This document shows, piece by piece, positions 24,401 to 35,900 of a stretch of DNA of 64,000 bases (its first letter is position 1; each line of letters opens with the position of its first letter). The translations under genes were made by a program, and so were the position numbers. The DNA is from Melanocharis versteri (Eukaryota; Chordata; Aves; Passeriformes; Melanocharitidae), in assembly GCA_013397845.1 (NCBI GenBank), contig VZTG01005436.1:1035018-1099017 (forward strand), read 5' to 3'. Below the pieces are notes generated by a model. That model worked only from the letters and a program-made list of their open reading frames with translations. It ran no database searches and was not told where the DNA came from.

Positions 24401-26881
24401 TTAACAGCTGAAGCTTAGATACAAGACCCTTACAGAAAAAACAGGAACAGAAAAAGTATCCCCTACTGAGAACCTTGTCTTGTTCTGGAATCTGTAAGCA
24501 GCTGGTATTTACATAGCAGCTGGTGATGGTTTTTGGGGGGATGGCGGGTGTTTCGAAGTTAAACCTTTTCTTCTGTAGGATGTTCTTTGTTAGGCATTAC
24601 ATGATATGTCTGGTATTGCTTTGCATTTCAAAGGAAAAAAAAAAGTAACAGTGTCACTGACATTGTTTCCCAAAGTTTGCTGAACCAAGAGCTGCAAAAG
24701 TAATTAATGAAATCAGTGGAGTTGTGTGCCTGGGGGCAGGGAATATCCAGTTTATCCACAGACCCACTTACACATGATGTAGTGCTGCCCAATAGGCCTG
24801 ATAGCTGTTCATTGAAATTTGGATCTCAGGGACAACATAAACCGTCTGCAGACGTATCATCTTGATAATTTTGTATCTCTCAGGAAAGGAGATTGCTTAG
24901 TAGAAACAGTACAAACCCACATTTCTGACTTAATCAGACCTAATTTAAATTATTCTGGGTTTGTACATTCATTTCTCTAGAACTCCACTGAAATCTTCAC
25001 TGAAGAGGTAACACTGCCCATTCAAAAGTCTATGAAACCAGTGTTTCTCAGCATTATAAAGCTGTGTTGGTTTCATATAATTATTGCTTATGTATAAATT
25101 CCTGTTTATAGTCATATTCTAAATAAAACATATTGTAGTGAATTTCCCTGTCCTGGTGCATAATCTAATTCAAAATAAACTGCTCCTCCAGAAAGGGTAC
25201 AGAGTAAATACTTCAGTGTTCTGTGTCCTATTAGGAAAAACGAAAGAAATGGTTTTTAAATACTTTTCACAAGGGTGTTCCAGTTCCAGTGTTTCTACTT
25301 CATATCTCTTTGGGGCAGTGTGGTTAGATTGCCAGTGGTATGACCTCCTATCTAATGTCTTTCATCAACCTCAACCCTACTGAATATACAGAAGATTCAA
25401 CATGAAATCCTCCTCCTTAGAGGGCATTAAGTAGGAAACAAGCACAACCTGAATTTTGGTCTTTTGCTTTTGGGCAAACAGTTCTGAGCTACTGAGGAAT
25501 TATCAGCACTATTGAAGAGTTAAAAATATTTGTTTCTGTGATAATCTTTTTACTATTAGTGTCCAGAAAAGAATTAATATGAAACTAATTCTAGCCTCTT
25601 AGAATGTGTTTCGGTTTGCCTGTTTGGTGTTTTTTTTTCTCTCCAAGTTCTACCCTGACTTATTGGGGATTGAACAAGATAGTATCACTCAGGTAATTTC
25701 CTTTTTTTCCTCTCAAATTTGAAAATGAAGGACCAATTATAAGAAAATAAAAATAAAAGAGTGAACTAGCAAATCAAGACAAAAATCCAGCAGTAGCATG
25801 AGTTTTCCTTCACTAAAGTAGCTTTTATGGAGACTTAAAAATTCCTATATATGGAAGAAGATTCCAATTGATGACTTGTGTTTTCAGAGGTCACCTTGGA
25901 AAGTCATATAGCACCTTCTTGTAATTTTTTGTTGTAATAGAAGAAGTACTAACATTTATTATGTATACTGAGAAGAAAAATAAATTTGGTTGTATTGTAA
26001 CAGAAGTTGATTTCCTAGAGACAGAGTTTGCACTCGAATGTCAGAATAGTAAAATACTTCATTAAAGTATAGTTTGAATTCTGACGTTGAGTTGTTAAGC
26101 TAGAATTATTTTTGTATCCCTCTAGTGTGAAAAGACTTGGAACCTAATGAAACAGCTGGAAGATCTTCAAATAATTTCTCACATTAAATATCTGCAGGAA
26201 GATATTTATACAATGAAAACATGGTCTAGCAGCATAATTAAAAAACAAGAAGAACTGGAGAAGAATTTAACGAGCCTTTTTCATGCAGTTTCAAGCGCTG
26301 AACAGAACATGGCTTCTGTAGCAAAAAACATGACGTTGACGATTGTGACAGTAAAAACTGACATAAGGCGCATTTCAGGCCTGGTCTCGGAAATGACTGC
26401 ACTGACAGATTCTTTGCAAACACTAGAAGATAAAGTAGAAAAAGGTGAAAAGGCAACGGTAAAAAATATAGGTGACCTCCTTACCAGTAGCATCGACCGA
26501 AGTACAAAAATACAAAGCCTGGCATCCAGCAACGCAAGAAAAATTGAGCAAATTAAGACAGCTCTGTCTGAGTTAAGGAGTGATTTTAACAAGCATTCTG
26601 ATAGACTTTTGAATCTTGAAGGTGACAGAGCAAAAGTTCTGAAGACAGTTACATTTGCAAACGATTTAAAACCTAAGATATACAAAGTTAAAAAGGAGTT
26701 TGCCATCTTGGAGCCCTTAATAAATGACCTAACACTGAGAATAGGAAGATTAGTTGAGGAGGTGTTACGACGGGAGAAGGAAATTGCTTTATTGAATGAG
26801 AAATTGGCCAATATAACAGGAGTTCAAACTGAGATCAAGGATGTGAAAAATGAAATAGCCAAAATTTCAGACATTAATTGA
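21179..26881 (+). CDS. IKBIP: IKBIP, IKBKB-interacting protein (two alternative terminal exons)
   Basis: IKBIP (IKIP) is an ER-membrane protein of the coiled-coil type, reported to bind IKK-beta and to promote apoptosis. It reads away from APAF1. Two shared exons encode MSEVKPRKKG, a Ser/Lys-rich cytosolic N-terminus, a hydrophobic signal anchor (LSIISLAVCLVVSWFLF, about residues 52-68) and the start of a coiled coil. They splice either to the exon at 23117 (product 379 aa, TGA at 23942) or to the exon at 26126 (355 aa, TGA at 26879). Both products match known human isoforms, the second ending ISDIN like human ISDMN. Lumenal NxS/T sites (NVT, NAS, NLT, NMT, NIT) suggest glycosylation. An acceptor just before the ATG exon implies a noncoding first exon near the promoter. 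Confidence 0.95.
22116..22233 (+). CDS. IKBIP: IKBIP second coding exon
   Basis: This 118-nt exon completes the split Trp, then FLFQQSGQFAVLERKYNFLQ through NKVNLISEK. The acceptor is TTTGCAG and the donor AAAAG|GTAATC. The end is phase 0, so either terminal exon can be joined. Confidence 0.94.
23117..23944 (+). CDS. IKBIP: IKBIP alternative terminal exon A (long coiled coil)
   Basis: An acceptor AATGCAG precedes LESSESILREAASSISVMTE. The exon encodes 275 residues, nearly all predicted coiled coil (heptad-like L/I/V spacing, many E/K), including DLEDSTARNIRTLKKQEDDE and EECKTHLPTIENAIHSILRL. The stop TGA is at 23942-23944. It matches the human isoform whose last exon starts LESSESILQEAASS. 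Transcripts would end near the AATAAA at 25123. Confidence 0.94.
   Translation, partial: LESSESILREAASSISVMTEFGQEISSLHNIINDIQNNEQTLSLKMQSINEKFQNVTNSWRRSLDEMNTNASGLKSEAKFIHTEVTSKINEVDQRIKSLSERVRDLEDSTARNIRTLKKQEDDEFSRVEQKLDLDAKSVEKLEEEQNSLVAKDTDLNQKLANYEPKIEECKTHLPTIENAIHSILRLSSELLGMEKKIEDLKTQLYAVENDMLKTVSDAVAMQKALEGLQSSGSLFKVQHETAVPETGPDATVSSKAKEVTSESFNLENDPNGDK
25123..25128 (+). terminator. IKBIP: Candidate poly(A) signal for IKBIP exon A transcript
   Basis: AATAAA about 1.18 kb after the stop of terminal exon A, preceding the intron that leads to exon B. Cleavage here is inferred from the canonical hexamer only. Confidence 0.5.
26126..26881 (+). CDS. IKBIP: IKBIP alternative terminal exon B
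   Basis: The acceptor CCCTCTAG precedes CEKTWNLMKQLEDLQIISHI. The exon encodes 251 residues ending KISDIN and a TGA. Highly conserved stretches such as VKTDIRRISGLV, KNIGDLLTSSIDR and GDRAKVLKTVTFANDLKPK match the canonical human protein. It is a continuous coiled coil with three NxS/T sites. Confidence 0.95.
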   Translation, partial: CEKTWNLMKQLEDLQIISHIKYLQEDIYTMKTWSSSIIKKQEELEKNLTSLFHAVSSAEQNMASVAKNMTLTIVTVKTDIRRISGLVSEMTALTDSLQTLEDKVEKGEKATVKNIGDLLTSSIDRSTKIQSLASSNARKIEQIKTALSELRSDFNKHSDRLLNLEGDRAKVLKTVTFANDLKPKIYKVKKEFAILEPLINDLTLRIGRLVEEVLRREKEIALLNEKLANITGVQTEIKDVKNEIAKISDIN

Positions 26882-27122
26882 TCACTGAAAGGCCACTGCC
26901 TAAAGAATAGTGTTTGAGGAGTGTTAACTCCATCATGTGTAGTACTGACAGACAATATTTAAAGGCTTCATTTAGAAGCACACCTAAACCTGAAATTTTT
27001 CCTATTCCTTTGAACAGGACAGGAAAAAGTCATACTTATTTCAAGGGAGAAATAATAATGTGAACAAAAAGCATATCTCTCTGCATGTATTTGATTTCTG
27101 AAGAATGACAGATGCTATATTT

Positions 27123-27149
27123 AATAAATTGCTTGTTTTGTACAATAAA
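27123..27149 (+). terminator. IKBIP: Poly(A) signals of IKBIP
   Basis: Two AATAAA hexamers (27123-27128 and 27144-27149) about 240-270 nt after the stop of terminal exon B. They mark the likely 3' end of the gene. Confidence 0.7.
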
Positions 27150-30100
27150 GGAGTGTTAAAGCATAAAATTATGTTTTTAGCTTTCTTCTTTCATGAAGAA
27201 AGCAGGATCTAAGAATGACAGATCTCCAGTTTTGCTTTCCTGCTGCAAAGAAAGGAATAGAATTGTGGTTTCCAGCTAAACAAGAGGTAGTCAAACAGCA
27301 GTAGCACTTTGTCTCAATATATTCACTCTATGATTTTTGTAAACTAGTTTCTTTTTTAAATAGTACTTAACAAGGTAAATGCAGTGAAGCAAGAAATACT
27401 CAGAAATATTTCTGATGCCTTGCAAAAAGTTTGTCACACATTTAAATGGAATAATTTGTACAAGGCTTTGTGAGAGGCTTTATAATTGTAAATCAAAATT
27501 ACTGTGCAGCACTGTTCTGTCTTTAAAACACAGAACTCTCTATAGGGACAGACAATGCCCTGAAAGACCTTCTGCTGCTGCTGCTGGCTTTATCCCAGTG
27601 TCACCGGTGTCTGCTCAGGAATCCTAACAGTGTTATTCATTCATTATGTCTTAGTCTGTAAAAAATACTATAGTGAGCAGCAGAATTGGCAAAGAGAAGC
27701 TACTTACATCCCAAGAGGCTACTGCTCTGAACTGCTGAGACTGTTTCAGTGCTGAAGAACAACAGATCTGAGACACTTGAAAATGAAGTAGGCAGTAACA
27801 AGATAGTGGGAATGGTTTTAGCAGAGGAAGGTGGGGGAGGGAAGTGCATTAAATAGGAATAAAAATTACTATAAAGATCAATTGGAAGTGATACAGCAAC
27901 TCAGAAAATGCCTGTAAATGGAATTATATCAAGAAGTGTAAGTATATGGTAAGGCCTTTATAACTTCTCAGTTGGCCATATATGAACATCTTGCAACTAC
28001 CAGACTCTTGGTTGTATGGAAGACATAAGCATTCCTCTCCCTCACTATTCTTATCCTCACTTAGCATTCCCTGTCTTTTGGTCTGCTTCATGTTGCTGGC
28101 CTTCTGGACCTTCTTTGCTTTATTTGCCCACAGCCAACCTCCAATACTTTGTTTAAAGTTTTTCTCTTTTTGGTATAGGTCCATTCCTATCTCCCCCTTT
28201 CCAGTCCATGGGACAGATGGCGAGAATAAGCCTGTCAAAAGATAAGTTTTCCTGGCAGCATCCACAGATACTCTACCAACCCCTGTCCCTTTGCTCTTTC
28301 ACACAGTTCCTAAGTGAGCCCCTGAAAATAACGGAATGGCATTTGAAGGAGACAGCAAAATTAAAGAAGAGCCATGCTAAGGCATGCATGTGCATCATAC
28401 CTTAAACAATGTATGTACACATGCACATACACCTTAGGAGTTTGAGGGTTACATAATAAACATATTGCGGATTAAAGGCATCACAGGCTACAGTAAGTTT
28501 ATTTACTTTGCTTTCAATTTTATGAATGCATCATTTGTGGTCAGTAGCCAGTAAGAATCTGGAGGGGCAGAACTGGAGAACCGGTAGAGCAACATCAACA
28601 CAAGTGATGTGGAAAATACATTTCAGCTGCACAGTTAATCTGAGCAGCCTTGACACAGCAGAGAGGTCTGTCTGCATGAAAAGAGTCCACTCTCTCCTTG
28701 GAACAGTAACCAGAGAACAAGCCAGGATAAACAACTGTGGATTTCACTTTCAACCCCCAAATTCTAGAACACATGTCCCAGTGAAAAGCTGAGTGCATAG
28801 TCCTGTGCATTCCCATTCCAAGGGAAGTTAAGCATGCAAAAAATGTTACAGGACCCTTCATTTCCCTTTCCCTTTAGATGTATGCAGACTTCTCACCCTT
28901 CCTTCCCAGAAGTGCAGGTCTAAAGTATTATAATCCTTTCAGAAACTTTTCTTGCTGCAAGCAAGACAAAAAAATTAAGTCACAAAGGTAAAGTTTACTT
29001 GGAAAAAATATTTTAGAATAATCTGTATCTAAAGTTGTCACACCACCATACTCACTTCAGCAGTAAGGCAAGCCATCGGAAATCCTCCCATAATCAACAC
29101 AGGTATTACAAATCTCCATTTGCCCTTCAGGCGCACATCTCCACTGTACTAAAAAATGGAAGTTTTACAGTGGCTTTGTAATTACACTGCTCTAAGCAGA
29201 GAGGCAGAGAGCTCTTTCTACAGTGGAAAAAGTGAGCAGAGAGTGATGTATTTTTTGAAAATTTAAAGCAGACTGGTAACCTTGCCTCCTTGTTTTAATA
29301 CTGTCAGTGGTGGGGAGGGTATCAGCTCAGTAAAACTAAAACCCTTTAGTTCATTTCTAGAGTCATGCAGAGATATTCTCCAATTCTATCAAATAATTTA
29401 GAGATTCGGGTAATAATGAAAACTACAGCTATGCTACTTAAAACAGATCATCCCATTGAGCCCAAACTGTAGTGATATTCAGGCCATCTTTACTTTTAAT
29501 TTAGCTTTCAGGTACAAAACCGGCCAATTAGTATTCTTGTCAGCAACTTGAAATAAAACAACCCAAAAGACAGCAACAGCATTAAGTGATCAATGATGAA
29601 AAATTACATGAGCAAAGTAATCCCAAAATATTAAAATCTAATTTTAGACACCAGAACATCTGCTCAGCCAAGAATTTCCTGCTAGCAATACCTTTCTCCC
29701 CAGCACCGAGTTACAAAAGCTGTGTTCTGTAAGAAGGCCATGCAGCTATTAAGCTCATCTACCCAAGGTACTCATATTTGCTATAAAAAAGCAGGATGTT
29801 TATTGTTTTCACTGTGAACTACATCATTTCTATGTAGAAATGTAAATGAGTTACAACTATTTGTATTATTACAGCCCGTTTTAAAATGATATGCAACAGA
29901 CATTTCCGCGAGTATCAGTTAAGTGTCAGCACATTTCATCTGTAGTACAACCTGATACAAACACCGTGTGCGAATGCAGTTGTTATTCCAAATTTTTATA
30001 TATGGTATGCTTTAAACCAGAAAGCTCATCTTAGCTCCAAAACCAGCAAGAAAGGATGTTTCCTCCTTCATAAAATATACACAAGCAGCATATACATAAT

Positions 30101-32604
30101 CCATGTTTTACAGAGCACTTTGGGGTTTAGTGATGAGTCCAGAGTTATCCAAGTTCAAAATGGTGTACCCCTTTTTGATACCGGACTTTCCTTGCAATGG
30201 AAGTGCAAATCCATCAAAAGCACCACTGCTCCATCTCAACCTTCGGAAAATGTACCAGGCATTATGCACAAAGCAGTTATCAATGACAAAGTCGACCTTT
30301 TAAATGCATTTTAATACTAAATTTTTCCCACTGAAGCTTATTTAAAATACCAGCAGGTGACCCTTTAAGCAACACCCTTTCCTAACAAGCATCTGAACAA
30401 TCCTATGGCTGAATGTCAGTGAAGCCAGCAGCTGCAAGGCAATTCTCTCCCCCTCTTGGGTTTTCCACTGAAACACAACACTGCAAGAACACTAAGTGTA
30501 TTTTCCCTTTCTCAGTTACAGAAGGGGAACTGCTGGCTGCTCCTCGTAGTCTTATCTCAGTTCTACCTTGATAAAATTATCTGAGCATCTTTAAAAGATA
30601 GTTTCAGGTCTACCAGTGAGCAATGAAAAAATGGACTTAAGATTCTCTTATTACTGTACATATTTGTAACAACAGTGCAACATTGATTCAATCCTAGAGA
30701 AAAATTGTGCGATTTTGCCCCACATATAGAATGAGAAATTTAGCTCAGTACTAGACTGCTTGACAGACTACCTCACTGCATGAGCCAAGCTTGTCTCATT
30801 GTCCTGCCAGCCTTAAAATTTGACAGAAGTGCTTCCCTTTCCTCAGGATTAGAAGGAACTTTCAGCAAAGAAAAATCTACTGAGTTAAAACATGCCTCTA
30901 AAGAAACTGATATCCAGTATACAAAAGTGACAGTTTTGCCTAGCAAGCTGCACCATACACACAACTTCAAAAGGTGATTTAACATTAACAGCCTTGATAC
31001 AAGATCAAGTCATAGTAAAGGCTCTTCTCCAAGGAAGCTCTAACAAGCATTTAATGACCCAGTAAACAATTTCAAAGCTTCCCATTCACAATGGGGAAAC
31101 AAGATTTACATATTTTTAGCATTAAATAATTTTAATCAACAACAAAGTACTTGTACAAATATTTTATTTAGACTTAGGGTATTTGACTTTGCTGTGTAAC
31201 ACAGGCAGATACCAGCTGCTTTAGGAGTGTCTTTATAACTGTCATGGTGACAGGGAAATGGTATAGTTTTAGCTTTTACTCCGCATTCTGAAAGGCAACA
31301 ATTCAAAATAAGGCCCAGCTTTCTTGTTTAGCATCATTCAGAATCTTGGAAGTTGGAGGGTTTTCCCAGGGGGTGAGAAGCTCAATGCTACAACAGCAGG
31401 CACATCTGACTCCAGCAAGATGCAGCAGTCAGTACATTTATGCTATTCCAATGGCACCTGCCTGATTTGTCCTTTTGGCTCTCAAGGAGCCTAGTACAGA
31501 GGAAGAAGCAGTACAATGTGAGTGCCAAGCTAAGTTCAGTATCAACAGCTCACATGCTGTAAGGCAGCATATCCACAGTTTTGCACAAAAAACACGTCAG
31601 CTTCAGCTCTACCTTGTGAGCAAAGTGGTACTGGATAGAGTGCAATGATTACCAACTGTGGGTTACTGAACAGGTGAAATGCAGAAGGCAGCACGATCAT
31701 CCTTCACTAAAAGACTTGAGAAAAAATTCAAAAACAAATACCTTAACATTGCCTTAACTGTCTCCTCTTGTGTGCCGAGGAGCATGTATTTTTTCATATC
31801 AAGGTCCAAAAAACCTGGTATGGCTCCTTGTGCTGCACAAATACATGGTTCAACCACAATTCAGTATTAAACTAACTAAAAAATATAATTGAAATAAAAA
31901 ACTACAGCTGTAGCAAATGTAGGGAAAAGCTGGCAAGTTTTTCAAACTCTAGAATAAAATATAAGCCATTTTTATTTTACTGTAAAGCTGAAGTATGCCA
32001 TTAGTAGTCAAATATATTTGAAAATCTTTATTAACATCAGCTTGTCTCTAGTTAAGAGGTAGCAACTACTGTTTAATTCCACAGGACAATCAGAAGGGCC
32101 AAGTTCTTTGGTGTGGTTCAAAGCCAACAGAAGCAGAAATTAGTCAAGTAAGCATAAGTGAAGCTGGGATGACAATCCCAAGGCATAAACAGCTCTAGTA
32201 TGTATAAGGTTCCTTTTAGTTCTGTGGGAACACTGGTATCAGGACCAGGATGCCCGTTCACACTCCAGTCTCATCTCAGCCATTCAGGAGTTCAGCTGTT
32301 CCACAGTAACAGCTTATTACAGGCAAATGATCAGCGGGCTCAAAGTGCACACGACTGCAGTTAAGTTTCTGCAGTTCTGCAAGGACAGGTTCTTGGCACT
32401 TCTCTGGAAACACTGAAAGCCTAATTTTGTTTTTTAAGAGAAAGAGTAACATTTCTCTAGTTTCTAAAGTGTGGAACGCGGTATTCTTTTAAAAAAATTT
32501 TTGGGAGGAGAGGGGGAAGCCAGAAGAGTATTTGAGGTACTTGCTACTATGAAATGAAGCTTACATATGCAGTAGTAAACAGACACTAAGCACTCTGTTT
32601 CTCA
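27150..32604. other. Intergenic region between IKBIP and SLC25A3 (convergent 3' ends)
   Basis: This 5.5-kb stretch lies between the 3' ends of a plus-strand and a minus-strand gene. I see no exon-like frame with family similarity, no tRNA or rRNA, and no clear repeat beyond short CTG runs near 27572. Additional hexamers on the minus strand (for example 32037-32042) could serve longer SLC25A3 3' UTRs. Confidence 0.6.
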
Positions 32605-32610
32605 TTTATT
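32605..32610 (-). terminator. SLC25A3: Poly(A) signal of SLC25A3
   Basis: AATAAA on the minus strand about 155 nt after the SLC25A3 stop codon. A short 3' UTR of this size agrees with the compact human mRNA. Confidence 0.65.
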
Positions 32611-32764
32611 TCAGGCAATGACAGTGGTAGAATTTAAACCCTCATGTAGGATGAGGGCACAACCAATAATGACATTGTATGGAGTTTGTTTTCTACATAG
32701 TCAAATATATAAAAGTTTCATGAAACTCATCACTGGGACAGCCAGCAGTCAGTCCATGAGTTGT

Positions 32765-32925
32765 CTATTCAGTTAGACCAAGCTTCTTCTTCAGAGATTC
32801 TGGCATTTCAGGTGGAGGTGGGCGAGGAAGTCTGAAATAAACCTTGACAGAATCGTAGATGAACCACTGTAGTGCAGTAAGGGTACCAATCATAATGATA
32901 CGAGCAAACAGACCTTTCCATACAC
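32765..32925 (-). CDS. SLC25A3: SLC25A3 last coding exon
   Basis: It encodes VWKGLFARIIMIGTLTALQW through KKLGLTE and the stop TAG (32765-32767). It carries the last transmembrane helix. The acceptor CTGCAG follows 32925 on the plus-strand map. The first two bases complete a Gly codon. Confidence 0.96.
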
Positions 32926-35900
32926 CTGCAGAGCAAACCGCAAAGCATGAGCAGCATAAAATGGCATGAAAAAAAGAAATCCTCCCCAAAACACCAGAAA
33001 CATTTGATCCAAAATACATGAAAGTAAGAATGTACCTTTGAATCCAAGCCTCATAAGAACCTGTGAAGCGGAGCTGCCCTTTTCTTTGTTCAACACAGAC
33101 ACCACGGAGTCAGCAGGATGGGAAACAATTGCACAGAACACACCAGCTGAAATAATAATTTGACATTAGTTCTGAGGTGTTTTAGCTGTACTATTATTGT
33201 GTACACTAAGTAAAACCAGCTGAAATTTCTGAACAGAAGAAAACAACCAGAAGAAAACCTCCAAACCTCTGGATACTGAAAATCCCCCTTTCATCCAAAT
33301 TTCTCTTACCTTCCCAAGACGGAAAAAGATGCAAGTTTTCACTTAAATCAGCTGCAGTTTTTAAATCTGGCCATCAATATTGGTGATATATAGTAGCAGT
33401 TAAGAGTAGTATCCTATTACAGACCCATTTCCCCCTAAGAGACTGATTATAGTTATTTCTCCTGCACATTTTAAAGTTGCAAGTTCTCCCACGTTAGTGA
33501 CATCTGCTTAATACTCTGAAAAGCAACAGGTCTCTAGATTTGCAGTAATCCATTCATGAAGTGTAGGACTTAAAGATTCCTTACCAATATAGCCTGCAAC
33601 AAATGTGACTACCAGCTGTTCTCCTTTTGTACATTCACTTCGTGGCTTGGGAACAACGTACTTGTAGAGAGCTTCAACAGTACGTTCAAAGCAGGCAAAT
33701 TTCATCATTGTGTATGGAATCTGTCTCATCCATAGTGGAGCAACACCTTTATAGAAACTTAATCAGAGAATAGACAAACTCACTTTCATTTTCTTCAGTA
33801 TTTAAGGTATATTTCTAACATGAAATAAATTAGCTTATTTACTGCTGCTATACAACTTCTATATACTGACCCTGTAATGCTGTTAATACCTGCAGAAATT
33901 TGAGTTGTATCAATTCCTGAGTACTACCTTAAAACAGCAACAGAAATTTAAATTCTCCTGATCTCCAGGCTGCACAGCAGTTTCTTCAGTCACTTTTCAG
34001 GTAACAGTGCACTACAGCGATGTACTGGTACTACCAATGCAGCAAGGCTAATGTCTGCATACCAGCCAAGTCCTGATAGTGAGATATGACCTGTACATCT
34101 ACAGCCACTTCTATCAGAACAGAAAGCTAACATGCAGTTATATTGCTCTCACATGCCAATGACTCAAGCATCTTTGACTGTACAACCAGAAAGTTGCTGA
34201 GTATCTCTGACTGGAACTGCTAGAAACTGAAGTTATCCAGCAGAACTCAGCACAAAGATACTCACAAAGATGGATCTAAGGAGCATGTGGAATTAACAGC
34301 CAGTTCAGCACAGATTCCCTGATATGTTAAGTCCTTATCTTGAAATACAAAGACCAAAAAGTATTACAAGCTAAGGCCAGAATTCGTTATAGCACCAGTT
34401 CTTCATTAAAAAAACGTACTGAACATCAAGAACTTCAATTAAAATGAAGAGATGCTTACGCCCAGATGCCTTCTTCTGCAAACATTTTGGGTAAAGCCTG
34501 CCGTAGAGTGTTTGCATATCCAGGCTGTGTCTGAATACGAACTTTAGCAGCTTCCATTGGAGCCAGAGCAATGTCAGCAAAAAACTCCGCACTGGCAGAT
34601 GCAGCTAAATATAGCGAAGTACGCCACAAATAGGCATTTTCCTGAAAGGAATTTAAACACACATTTTTATTAATGCATCATGCTTCTGTGATGACTCCTT
34701 ATCACTAACACTACTATGCTGCAGACATACATCTTTACATAAAACATTTAAGGCTTACCTCTCCCAGCATGTTGCCATACAGGATTTTGAAAACTTCATA
34801 GAAACCAAATTTACAAAGCCCTTGCATGGAATAGCCAATAAAGGTTGGAGCCCATCCCTTAGCCAAGCCACGAACACCATCTTCATTGATTGTCACTGAA
34901 AATCCATTGAAGATGCTCTTGTATTTTTGTGGATCAACCTAAACAGAAGAGGCAGTTAAATGTTTGATACAGTTTACTATTTTCCTCCTTACACCCCTAT
35001 CCAAAATTTTTAACTTTTCAATTCCTCAGACAGCCAGCTTCCCATAATTCACTGGACAGATGATGTACTCACCACGAAGTTACACTAATGTAACCATAAT
35101 GGTTACTTGCTAGTCTCAAATCTGACTTATTTTAACAGCCAGCATGTTCCTCACTACTCAGAAACCACCAAACTGAATTTTGTTTCACTTTAATTCTCCA
35201 AATTAACAACGCGACTGTAATGAAAAGATATACTGAAATCATTGTTCTAACACCGTCAATGGTATACTGGTGCAACTATGTATAAATCAGATTTTTAAAA
35301 AAATTTATGGATCCTGTCAGCAAGCTCATCTACTTTACACGCTATACCTATGTACACCCAAACATTCCCAGAAACCTAATGATTCACCTGACTACTACTC
35401 AGAGAACGGTGTTTTTCCTGTGTCATCTCTCCACATAGTCAGACTAAGACTGATGGAGCAAAGCAGATCAAAGAGTACTCAAAAACTTCCACACCTGTAC
35501 TCTGACTAGGCAATGAATGCTACACACAAATTGTTTTCTGACCACAAAACTTTGGGTGAGATTTTATTAACTTCTCAGAAATTTAACATAGACTGACTTG
35601 AATAATTTTGTTTCAGGTCAAAGGAAGTAATTTAGCAGAAACTTTCCAATAGGTAATTAAGTCACATCCCACTGTTACTTTTCATATTTGACATCATCCA
35701 ACAGTTCCTCAGAGAGCAAGAAGGAAGTTATCAAACTGGAAGCCAATCAAAACTTTCAGAAAGAGCTAATGGGTCATGCATGCCAACCTGCACTGTCTGG
35801 TATTTTGTCTTGCAGTCTAGGAACAACATACTTGGGATCTAGTTCACCTAAATATGTCAATTTTAAAAAGAGATATAATTTTAGAAAATTGGATATTTAA

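Noticed and set aside
27560..27600. CTG-repeat run
   Set aside because: Only about four uninterrupted units. This is ordinary sequence.
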